Shown here: piece after piece, positions 26,701-37,026 of the stretch | How the letters are laid out: the number at the start of each line of letters is the position of its first letter | How positions within the stretch are numbered: the stretch's first letter is position 1 | Source: Typha latifolia | Lineage: Eukaryota; Streptophyta; Magnoliopsida; Poales; Typhaceae | Length of the DNA stretch: 64,000 bases | Direction of reading: 5' to 3' | NCBI GenBank assembly: GCA_019914945.1 | Contig: CM034100.1 | Coordinates: 695,209-759,208, forward strand | The notes under the pieces: generated by a model | Databases searched by the model: none | Seen by the model: the letters and a program-made list of their open reading frames with translations, nothing else | Told to the model about the DNA's origin: nothing | Program-made: the position numbers and the translations under genes

Positions 26701-27648
26701 ATGGCTATCATGCTCAGAGCAGCAGTCTACCTGATGTTGCTCCTCCTCGTCGCGAAATGCACCACCTCGGCTCGAGTACTAGACAAGCAGCCTGCTGCAC
26801 AGCAAACTTCTGACACAGTATCACCAGCAGCCGCTAAGGCGCCCGCAGAGGCAGCGACGCCACCAGTAGCCTCTATGTCGCCGCCTGCAGAGGCAATGAC
26901 ACCACCAGTGGCCTCTATGTCGCCCGCAGAGGCAATGGCGCCACCATCAACCACACCTCAACCTTCCGATCCAGCATCAACTGCAAACACCGGAGCAGAG
27001 GCGATGACACCACCAGATGCTACATCGCAGCCTTCTTCATCTCCCATATCCCCATCAGCACCATTGATATTTTTCATGCATGACATCCTTGGCGGCTCTA
27101 GACCTTCTGCTTGCATTGTAACCGACCTTGTTGCAACCACAGATGTCATAAACACCAACAATGTCCCCTGTGTCCCCGGCCTTGGTGGCACAACCGCCAC
27201 CGTTGTCCAAAACAATGGCAATTCTGCCAATGGAGGAAGCAATGCTCTCCCTTTAGTCAATGCAGCTGACTTGCCCACAGGAACCACTCCTCAGAATCTT
27301 CTCTTCGGGACGACGATGGTCATTGATGATGAACTAACAGAGGGCCACGAGATTGGTTCAAGTGTGATTGGAAGAGCTGAGGGCTTTTATGTGGCTAGCT
27401 CGCAGGATGGGGCGAGTCACACCCTTCTGCTCACTGCCATGTTTGAGGGAGGAGAATATGCAGACACACTCAGCTTCTTTGGAGTTCACCACTCTGCGGC
27501 GCCGGAGTCGCACATTGCTATTATTGGTGGCACAGGGAAGTACGAGAATGCCAAAGGTTATGCTGCCATTGAGACCCTTCATCCAACTGACCAGCATATG
27601 ACTGACGGAGTTGAGACCCTTCTCCAATTCTCTGTTTTCCTCTCTTAA
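26701..27648 (+). CDS. Dirigent protein, ESB1-like, with Pro/Ala repeat
   Basis: Intronless gene, 315 residues. Residues 1 to about 24 are a signal peptide (MAIMLRAAVYLMLLLLVAKC), so the product is secreted to the cell wall. Residues about 40-118 are a Pro/Ala/Ser/Thr-rich repeat with unit AEAMTPPVASMSP. The C-terminal ~195 residues are a dirigent domain (PLIFFMHDILGG, LLFGTTMVIDDELTEG, IGRAEGFYVASSQDG, FFGVHHSAAPESHIAIIGGT, YAAIETLHP). Long dirigent proteins of this build include ESB1/DIR10 and its relatives, which organise lignin in the Casparian strip of root endodermis. That role here is inferred from family resemblance. A clear TATA box lies upstream. Confidence 0.9.
   Translation: MAIMLRAAVYLMLLLLVAKCTTSARVLDKQPAAQQTSDTVSPAAAKAPAEAATPPVASMSPPAEAMTPPVASMSPAEAMAPPSTTPQPSDPASTANTGAEAMTPPDATSQPSSSPISPSAPLIFFMHDILGGSRPSACIVTDLVATTDVINTNNVPCVPGLGGTTATVVQNNGNSANGGSNALPLVNAADLPTGTTPQNLLFGTTMVIDDELTEGHEIGSSVIGRAEGFYVASSQDGASHTLLLTAMFEGGEYADTLSFFGVHHSAAPESHIAIIGGTGKYENAKGYAAIETLHPTDQHMTDGVETLLQFSVFLS
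26845..27020 (+). repeat. Imperfect tandem repeat in dirigent gene
   Basis: Units beginning GCAGAGGC at 26845, 26887, 26926 and 26995, spaced 42, 39 and 69 bases, all keeping frame. They encode AEA(M/A)TPP-type peptides. Confidence 0.8.
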
Positions 27649-28062
27649 GCTGCATGCGAGTCTCCTGGAAGTTGTTTCAATTGTGTCGTTGTCCATCTGC
27701 TTCATGGTTTAAAATTAAGGTGGCATGTATCTACCTGATGTACTTACTAGTCAGTATCAATGCTAAAGCTTAAATTACTTTGCTTCTACCCCAGTAAAAT
27801 TCTTAACCAACTAAATATGCAAACCTGAGTTTCTGCAATAAAGAATGGGGGTAAAAGAGATAGCATGAGCAAGAATTTATATGATCATGAGTTTATCAAA
27901 TAACAGGAACAAAAGAAATAGGAGCTTAAATAATATATCCACAAAAAGCTATACCATTGAAATCAATCAATATAATGTGTGCTCCCAGATGAACAGAACA
28001 TGTAGAGAAAGCATATTAAGGAAATAATCATTTCAAGAACAATCTTAATATACTACTTGGAT
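27649..28062. other. Shared 3' flank of dirigent and UXS genes
   Basis: 414 bases between convergent stop codons. Presumed 3' UTRs; nothing else seen. Confidence 0.6.
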
Positions 28063-30899
28063 TCATTTCTCATCTAGAATACGACTCTGAAAGTCGGACA
28101 CCATTAGGGGTAGCCCTTGCCTCAATGCGATCTTTGGCTCCCAATTTAGCAGTTGTTTGGCCTTGGTGATATCTGGTTTCCTCATGTGTGGGTCATCCGC
28201 AGTGTTGGATTTGAACTCAATTGTTGCACTAGGGTCAATAGTCTCTTTCACCACCTGCATGACGATGGAAATGCTGTCATTCCAAAAGAAACTAAGAAGA
28301 GGACAAGAATCTAGTGAGTATTGAAGTGATGATAAAACCTGAGCAAGCTCCAACATGGTGAACTCCCCTGGATTTCCCAAGTTGAAAGGTCCAGTATGCT
28401 TGCTTTCCATTAATGCTACTAATCCATCAACCTAGCACGAAATGTAGAAAACCATGGATCATCTGTCATATAGAATAAGAAATTAACGATATAGACATCT
28501 ATTCACGGAGGGACAAATACTGTTTAAAGCATCACTTGTGCTTTCAAATATATCATAAAGCTTCCATGGCATTGATTTATTAATGTTGAAAAAAATCAAA
28601 GATAATAGACGCATGACTAATTTTATGCCTCAAGAAACTGATACTCAAGATAAGAATCTATAGGCCCCAAAGAAAACTAAGAATATGAGACTGCAAAAAT
28701 TGACCATTAGCAGCAGGATGCTGATCCACTACCAGGTCTGACACATATTGAAAACTTCTAGTTTGTTTTCCGTCTCCATAAACAGTCATTGGTTGTTTCC
28801 GCAAGGCCTGCAAAGGATTTGCTAAAATTAGATTATCTTATTTTTTCAGACATTTATGATACTTGAACAATGGAAAACAACAAACATAGAATTCGATGGA
28901 CAGAAGGAAAAACCTGCGCAACAAAGTTGCTAACAACACGGCCATCATCTAAGCACATCCGCGGCCCATATGTGTTGAATATGCGTGCAATACGTACCTG
29001 AAAGAAAATGTACAGTTCAATAATTAACTCTTTATTGGAAAATCCCAGAAAGTTTCATTCCTTATTTATATTAAAAATCTACCTAACAGCAGTATTCAGG
29101 GTCTATGATGAATTCAAGAGCCACTAAGTTGGTCTAGTCAGACCAAATGCATAACAAGTAAGCAAGAGAGTTTGCATATAAGTACTCAAATGAATTACCA
29201 CAACACCAGCACCTCGGTGGTAATCCATGGTCAGAGTTTCTGCTGTTCTTTTACCTTCATCATAACAACTCCTAACACCTATCATAAGACAATTAGGAAT
29301 ATCTAGGGAATTGGTTATGAAAAGTAAAATAACACATTGTAGAGATACAAATGCATAAGATTTGAAAAGTCAAAGGTAATATAATATACAGGATATATGA
29401 ACAATAAGTATTAGAACAGTTTTTTTAATGAAAATAAATAAAACAATCTATGAAATGTAGCAAACCTATAGGGTTAACATGGCCCCAATACATCTCCTTC
29501 TGAGGATGCTCAAGTGGATCACCATAGACTTCACTAGTACTGGTCAACAAGAACCTGGCTCCAATCCTCTTTGCTAAACCCAACATATTCAATGTTCCCA
29601 TCACATTTGTCTTGTATGCAATCAGTTAAGGAAGTTTTAAGAAACCAAAAGAGCTACATAAGAGGATTACCTTGAATACCTTAAATATCAAACAGTATGC
29701 CCATTCATTTAGGTTCATGATTGATGAACTTCAACTGTAAGCCACAAAAACAGGTTTGTTACTTTGTTATGTGTTATATGAGAACCAAAAGCCACATCCA
29801 TGCCTATAAAGCAAACAGAAACAATTAGCTAACGGGAAATTCATACTTATACCAAAGCTCACAATTTAGAAACAGAGCAACACTAAATATACTTCAGGCA
29901 AATAGATTCTCTAAATTCACCTTCGATTTATAAAATAATAATAAAAATCTTCCTTTTGGAACAACTACTTATAACTTATTAAGTGATCTCTTATTTCAAT
30001 AGACATATACTCCTCAAAGATCTACATATAGAATTCCAATTTCACTTCGAATAAGCCAAATGTTATTAAAAAAGGATCCAAAAATGGGCAAAAAAGACAG
30101 CCTAAGATAGAAATAGCAACCCAGATCCAGCTGCAACTTACTCATAAATTCTATCAAACATTACCTTCGTTAGATGCAAATAAAACAGAATTCCACCCCC
30201 ATTACCAGAAATATTGGATAATTCACCTCAATATGAAACAAGATAATGCAAAAAAGAAGCAGCAGATAGAAAGGATATGATCGTCTTGATCGGATTATAC
30301 TTGTAATGCACCGGCGACGCAGGGCAAGCCAGGTGATAGATCTGATCCACCTCCAACAGAATCGGCTCGACGACGTCGTGCCGGATCAGCTCAAACCTTG
30401 AGTTCCCGAAGTGGTGCACCAGGTTCTCCTTCCTCCCCGTGAAGAAGTTATCCACCACGATAACGCTATCCCCCCTCTCCAGCAATTTATCCACGAGGTG
30501 ACTCCCCACGAACCCCGCCCCTCCCGTCACCACGATCCGAAGCCCCGGCTTCTTGAGAACGTTCGGAACCCTCATCCCACCTCCGTCCCAGTCGGTAAAG
30601 GTCGCCGGCGACGAGATGTGGCTCACGGGGACGACGAGGTGCGGATGCATGTCGTGGTGGGAGGAGAGGCGGGAGAGGGAAGGGTGGAGGAGGAAGAAGG
30701 AGGTGGCGATTAGGGCACCGGCGAGGACGAAGAGGATGCGCTGCTCGCGGAAGAGGTAGGAGAGGATGGATCGAGGAAACGAGGAGGGGAAACGGTGGGC
30801 GGCGGTGTGCTGCTTCGCGGGCTTGGTGGAATAGGTCGGCGAGTGGGCGGTCGCCATCTGGTACTGGTTCGAGCTGGTCTGCTTGTGGAGCTGCTTCAT
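28063..30899 (-). CDS. UXS: UDP-glucuronic acid decarboxylase (membrane-anchored UXS)
   Basis: Converts UDP-glucuronate to UDP-xylose for xylan and other wall polymers; the anchored forms act in the Golgi. Seven exons on the minus strand: 30899-30279, 29613-29466, 29278-29199, 28997-28914, 28807-28733, 28431-28339, 28254-28063. Total 1293 nt, 430 residues. Basic cytosolic tail, then a membrane segment at about 54-72 ([18 protein letters not shown]), giving type II topology. NAD-binding GGAGFVG is at 126-132; the catalytic Tyr262-Lys266 pair is in SCYDEGKR; also [15 protein letters not shown] and [19 protein letters not shown]. Intron 1 (30278-29614) is a U12-type AT-AC intron. Closest to the UXS2/UXS4 group by its anchor. 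Confidence 0.95.
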
Positions 30900-31811
30900 G
30901 GCAGGATCGTTCGGTGTCCCGCAGGAATATCAGACGCTACGCTCCATCGGAGGAGAAGGCATTGAGGAAGGGAGGAGGAGGACGAAGTATTGTAATCTCG
31001 TAGACGTGCCAACGGTAGTGGATCCTCTGCATCTTAAGATGCAGGAGTTGGTTGCATTCAAGGACACGTGGGAGTAGGACTGACTAGTGGAATTCGTGGC
31101 AGTCTAGGTTGGAGTGGAATTCAGGTGATTGGGCTTTCGAGGTAGTTGGAAGAATAAGTGTGCGGAGATGATCCAACATCTCTTTACTTTGCCTTCTGTT
31201 GCACTCAACTGATGTACTACCGGATAGTGATTACCAACCATCTCGAGCTAGATATGTACCTTCTTCCAATAAAGAAATATTTGATCAACTCTGAATTTAA
31301 ATAATTATTATAAAAAATTATTTAATAGCTTAGTAATGTCTCATTAGTATTTATTTGAATCAATTTTTTGACAATCCATATGACTTAAAGTCTAGACTAA
31401 ACAACTTATTATATTGACTAAAACTGAATAAGACTTAAATGTCTTCATATGTAATAGTGCTCTTCAATAGATAGCTATTATACATTACTTATAGATTATG
31501 AGCTTATAAACTAACCATGAATTTAACAAAATAATATATAGATTTAATAACTGAATCACAACTTAGTCAATCGCAAGTGAAATTTAACCAGGTAACCCTA
31601 TTTTTTTGAAGAAAAAAAAACTAACTTGAGCCATGCATATATTTTTTAAGAAATTAGACTAAATAAATTTCAATAAAATGTTTGTATCTCTTGTCTCAAT
31701 GAAGAAAGTCAAAAAATTAAAAAGAATGTAAGCTATTCAAACTATCATAAATTAATTGAATCCAGACCGACGTATAAATATATTATTAAATACAACTTAA
31801 CATTTCAAGTT
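30900..31811. other. Intergenic, UXS to tRNA-Arg
   Basis: UXS leader and promoter, then about 600 bases of AT-rich sequence. No gene seen. Confidence 0.5.
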
Positions 31812-31885
31812 GACCGCATAGCGCAGTGGATTAGCGCGTCTGACTTCGGATCAGAAGGTCGTGGGTTCGACTCCCACTGTGGTCG
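31812..31885 (+). tRNA. tRNA-Arg, anticodon TCG
   Basis: Complete cloverleaf. Acceptor GACCGCA 31812-31818 pairs with TGTGGTC 31878-31884 (one G-T); D arm GCGC/GCGC at 31821-31824 and 31834-31837. Anticodon stem TCTGA/TCAGA encloses loop CTTCGGA at 31844-31850, with anticodon TCG at 31846-31848 (reads CGA). The T arm GTGGG/CCCAC encloses TTCGACT; the discriminator is G at 31885. No intron and no encoded CCA, as expected for a nuclear tRNA gene. Confidence 0.96.
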
Positions 31886-31996
31886 TTCGAGTGTATCTTT
31901 CCACAAATAAAATAAAATTACTTTTTTTTTCCTTTCAAGCCCAAAGAAGGTCCGAAAAGAATAATTAGACAAAGCCCAAGAATTCTTTACGCATAA

Positions 31997-32030
31997 GGCC
32001 CAATCTGGCCCATCTTAAAATTAGGGTTTT
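31997..32030 (+). promoter_or_regulatory. Site II and telo-box elements, RPL35 promoter
   Basis: Two GGCCCA site II cores at 31998-32003 and 32008-32013, and a telo-box (TTAGGGTTT) at 32021-32029, lie about 100-130 bases before the RPL35 start. This combination is well known in promoters of plant translation genes. Confidence 0.7.
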
Positions 32031-32129
32031 CGAAACCGGCTTTAAAGATCACCACATCTCCTCCATCTCTGCCTCCATCGCTTCCCTCTCTCTCGCAGCC
32101 GACCTCTGTCCTCTCCTCTTCTTCTGCAG

Positions 32130-34446
32130 ATGGGTAAATAATCCTCCCTCGTTCTTCTTTCACTTCTTTCCGACTCTTCCTCGTTTTTATCGCGATCTCT
32201 GATTCCTTTGATGGCAGCGAGGATTAAGGTCCACGAGCTCCGCGGGAAGAACAAGGCAGAGCTCCTCGCTCAGCTGAAGGAGCTCAAGGGGGAGCTTTCC
32301 CTGCTCCGCGTCGCTAAAGTCACCGGTGGCGCCCCTAACAAGCTCTCCAAGATGTGAGTCCTCCGATTCCCTTTTACTCCGGTTTTGTTCTCGATCTCGT
32401 TGGTTGTGATGTTCTTTTTTCCTCTAATGCAGCAAGGTGGTGAGGCTTTCGATCGCGAGGGTCTTGACTGTTATATCGCAGAAGCAGAAGGCAGCGTTGA
32501 GGGAGGCGTACAAGAACAAGAAGTTCCAGCCGCTTGATCTGAGGCCCAAGAAGACTCGTGCCATCCGCCGCCGCCTTACCAAGCACCAGGTCTTTTCTCT
32601 TGCCCATCTAAGTCGGATTCTTGTTGGTAGATTTAGGATCAGGATGTTCAAAAGGTTTTATTTTGATGACTGATTCATTGTTCATGGCATTTTGTTCTTA
32701 CTTTGATGAAATCCTTTTTATTGTGTTCCTAATATTTTAAATTTTTTATTTTGATCCTGATTGCTAGAATGATCTCTTCTTTTCTTTTCTTTTTTCTATT
32801 CTCCTCTTGTTGTAAAATGCTTGACATGCCAGTCTTGTAGTAGCTAAATTGTTTGTTCCTTCTCTTGAAGTGGTCAATTCATGGGGAGTAGTAATATGTG
32901 CCTTGAGCTATGATGGTATATTGGTGTGAGGTACTCTGTGTTTCTGAATAACTTCGACTCCAGATGTTAGTTACCGAGAGACAAGTTATTGATGTATTAT
33001 ATCATCAACAATGTTAGTCTTTTGGTTAATATTTATTTTATTCATAGTTCACGACTTCTAAAAGTAAAAGATTTTACTTACATGAAGGATGCAAGGGAAA
33101 GTGAGAACTAAGCATAAACTTAAGAGGATGGGTTGGTGGGATAGAATGATAAGCAGTGCAGTGCACCTAGATAATTTTTTTTTAGCTTCCTGATAACAGC
33201 CTTAGAAGTTGACCGTCACACTACATGTCTGGTTATTATTGGGAACTTATATTTTGCTGGATTTCCTTGAAACAAACTAGATAAATTATTTATATATGGC
33301 GGGAGAATTTTATTTCAAATGATCTTTATTAAAAACTCTGCTATTTGTTAGCAATCTTAGAATATACTTATGGTAACTCAATAGAGAGTTATTTAACAAG
33401 TTACTTGGATGAGTGATCTCAGTTTCTGAGGGTGGATATTGGATTCAGTGGTGATACATTTCCCAAAGAATGTCACCTTTGTTTTTGCTTTATTTGATCA
33501 TTCCTATTCAAGGAAATTGTAAAGCACGATATTGTACTAGTGCATTTGATATCCTTTTTTTTGAAATGTTACTGTAGATCATCATGAAATCTGATACTAT
33601 GATTTAGGATAAACATATATATTTCTTGTCAAGGGAGTTTCTTGGTTGTTTTGATGCTACTAGGCTAGAGTTAAATTTGCTTCCAAAAATATGGATTTGA
33701 AGTAGGCATGACATTGTCACATATTTTCCAAAGAGCTTGATAGATCCTAGGAGGATCTGGGGAATCACCTCAGTGAGGTGTCTTTGATACTCTTAGTGTG
33801 CTACTGCTATGATGTTTCAGATTCTTCATCATAAAAAAAAAACTAAGAGATCCTAAATTTGTACTTTTGATGATTTTTATATCCATAATCAAATTATTAG
33901 CAATGGTGTTATGCTTAACATTGTAGTGACTGGCAAATACCAAAGTCTTGCGTTGTTGTAGATTAAAATTCAAATGTGGAAAAAAGAAAGGGGACGCCAT
34001 CTCTGGTCTTTGTAATATGCATCAAGTTGAAACTCCTTTCTTGTCAGATAATGAGTTAAAAAAAAATCTAGCGGTGAAAAGGGGAACCACTTGTAGAGTT
34101 TTTGTGGATGTGCACTGTGCTGTTCTTAGTTTGAATAGCATACACTTGGGGGGATGTTATTCTTAACCTAGTTTGAATTAATCTGTTTGTAATTCTTGAA
34201 AATCATAGCTAGACAGCTTTCCTCTGGCACATTGTTGGAAGCCATGTTTATTCTAAAGAACTAGATTTCAGTGGGGATATATCTTTCTTTGACTGTCAAG
34301 CTGATTTTATGATCTTTCTTTTGTTTGACGGTTCACTCATACCTCATTATTTTATCCTCCTCGTCATGCAGGAATCATTGAAGACAGAACGAGAAAAGAA
34401 AAGAGAGAAGTACTTTCCGATGAGGAAGTATGCTATTAAAGCATAG
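32130..34446 (+). CDS. RPL35: 60S ribosomal protein uL29 (RPL35)
   Basis: Large-subunit ribosomal protein near the peptide exit tunnel. Four exons: 32130-32133 (only ATG plus one base), 32218-32353, 32433-32589, 34372-34446. Total 372 nt, 123 residues, the family's normal length. Sequence hallmarks: [24 protein letters not shown]-type core [38 protein letters not shown], and the end [13 protein letters not shown]. The split right after the start codon is usual in plant ribosomal protein genes. Intron 3 is 1782 bases, far longer than the others. The promoter holds site II and telo-box elements and the leader is CT-rich. Confidence 0.97.
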
Positions 34447-37026
34447 AAGCCTTGTGCGCAACTAGTGCTTTAATTCCTTATTTTTGATGTTTTGCTTATT
34501 TATCAGTACCAACGCACTCAGCGCAGTTGCATAATTCTCTAGTTCTCAATACTTTGTTGCATTAGGATTTCGAGACAGTTTTTTTATTCAGCTTCTCTTA
34601 TCAACGGTTTTGGCTGCACCTTTATTGTATTTCTATCCAGGCATGCATTAAGTATTTGGAAACCATGGTATCATTGATTGTTCTGTTGATTGTTAGCAAC
34701 AGGTGGAAGGAAGCCTATTCTGTGGAGATTGAAAACACACAGAGTAATGTTTTGCTATGTGGCTAATCTGATATTTGCTAAGTTAGATTAAAGAAGCTTA
34801 TGTTGCATGACCGAGGTTTTAAAATACAAAGAAGGGTAATATTTTGCTATGGGAGATTGAAAATGCTAAGCCTCGTTCGCTTCAGAAATAACAAAATTTT
34901 ATTTTAGAATACAATCGCTTTTTCCATAATAACTCCATATTTTAAAATATAAATACTATTTATTAAAATTATATTTTATACTACACAATGATCTAATTAC
35001 TAATTTACTATCTATTTAGCTACAATCTCTCTTAAATATCTTATGATAATTTATTATTAATATTTATTTTTTTTAAACATCTTATTATAATTTATTACTT
35101 ATGTTTTCTCTTGAATATCTTATTAATATTTTATCATAATTTATCGTTTCTCTCTACTCTTTTTCATCTTTTATCATATTTTTTTATTTTATAATAAATA
35201 AATAAAATTTATTTTAAACAGCATAAAATATAAATAATTTAATATTTCATAAACTTAAGCACGTTTTAATTTATTATTATTTTCATTTTATATACTTAAA
35301 TAAAATATAAATTTTATAAAATTCTTAATAATGTAGTATTTAATTGATATTAAATTTTTTATAAATTATCTTATTATTAAAAAAGTTATGTACTAATAAC
35401 ATCAAAAATATAAGTATGATTAAAATAATATTTTATCATATTAAATATTAAATAATAGATAAATTGTATATTTACTATTTAAATGATATTAACCTAATTG
35501 AATTTTTTTAAATAATAAAATAAGAAATTTTGGAAACAAATATATAATATCATTGTAATCTCATGTTTTAAGCTAAAATAAAAAATATAAAAGTGTAAAT
35601 AGTTTAATATAATTAATAATTCCATTCTGGAATGATTATTAAAAATATATGTTCCATGTAAAATAAAATATTTTTTATTTTCAACTGCAAATATGGTAAT
35701 ATTTTAAATTTTTAAAATTTTTAAAATTTTTAAATATAAATATTATTGTGAAAATAATTTTATATGTAGTAATAACATTAAAAATAAAATATTAATAAAA
35801 TACTGTTTTATCGAATTAAATATTAACTCATAGATAAATTAATATACTTACTACTTAAACTAAGTACCGAATTAAATCCTTTTTAAATAATAAAATTATA
35901 CATTTGGAAAATTTTAATATAATATTATTAATAATATCATGTTTTAAGCTAAAATAAAACATATTAATGTGTAAATATTTTAATAATCTCATTTTGCAAA
36001 GATTATTAATAAATTATGGTCCATGTAAAATAAAATATTATTATTTTGACTATAAGATATAATAATATTCAAATAAATAAAAAAAGGTAGAGAGAAATTA
36101 AAAAATTAATATCTACTCTATAAATAATATATTAATTTACTCTTTTTAAGAACTACAGTAAGTTATTACAATTCATTAATTTATCCACATATACGATGAT
36201 TTTGATTTTTAGAGTCAATTAAGATATAATATAGAGCTAGGTGGGATTTTAAAACAGTAATTTTAAATTTAAATTTGTATTGATCTAATTGAAATATTGC
36301 TAAGTTTCTGATGTCTCTAAACAAATAAAAGAAATTGCTATGCGGATTCTAAGCGATCTGATTACCCCAAGTTCGGTATCTGTCGAACCACGTTCATTTT
36401 GATGGATGAGTTCAGAAATATTGAATCGAAACGTAATTGGATCCTATTGTGATCCGGAACGAATCAAATGGGTGATAAGAACTACCAAATTATGAAAGAC
36501 TCATCTAATCTTACCAACGAGTATTATTATTAAGTCGAAGCACATACAAGGGCTGGGAGATAATTTTGTATATGATATTAAATTATCCACCTTTTTTAAT
36601 TTAAAAAAAAAAAAACTATCCACTTGCTGCCCCTGGGTGGAGTATTTTATATTAATAATTTATATAGCGTTTTTTTTTTTAATATAATGCTTAAATTATT
36701 ATTTTGCTCGTTTTCTTTGTTAGAGAAATATACTATTTTCTTCGTTATTAGTTATTTATTACTCGTGGAAAATAGTCTAAAGTACTCTATTGTGCAATTT
36801 TTATATCTTATTAACTTTTTGGATAACCGCGTTCGAATGCTACGCATGTGCTAAAAGACACGCATATATTCCCACAACCAACGCAGCAAGAGAAGCGACA
36901 ACGACGAGGGTCGCGTTCACGAAGAAAAAACTATTCCAATTTCCTTCTTTCGTTTCGGCTTCGATGATGCCCTTAGCCTGCACAATTCACCTTTAATCCT
37001 TCACCTCCCACCGGAGAAGACGAATC
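34447..37026. other. AT-rich intergenic region, RPL35 to ITN1-like
   Basis: About 2.6 kb with no coding signal. It holds the RPL35 3' UTR, the AT-rich repeat block at 34870-36250 (listed separately), a short stretch of normal composition near 36340-36500, and the promoter of the ankyrin gene. Confidence 0.55.
34870..36250. repeat. AT-rich block with ~370-bp degenerate repeat
   Basis: Extremely AT-rich. Two diverged copies in the same orientation are recognisable. TCATGTTTTAAGCTAAAATA occurs at about 35561 and 35938, and TCCATGTAAAATAAAATATT at about 35653 and 36020, offsets of 377 and 367. Boundaries are unclear; no terminal inverted repeats or coding frames were found, so it may be a decayed non-autonomous element. 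Confidence 0.6.

Noticed and set aside
32590..34371. Possible C/D snoRNA in RPL35 intron 3 (TGATGA near 33870)
   Set aside because: No matching D box and terminal stem at a suitable distance.
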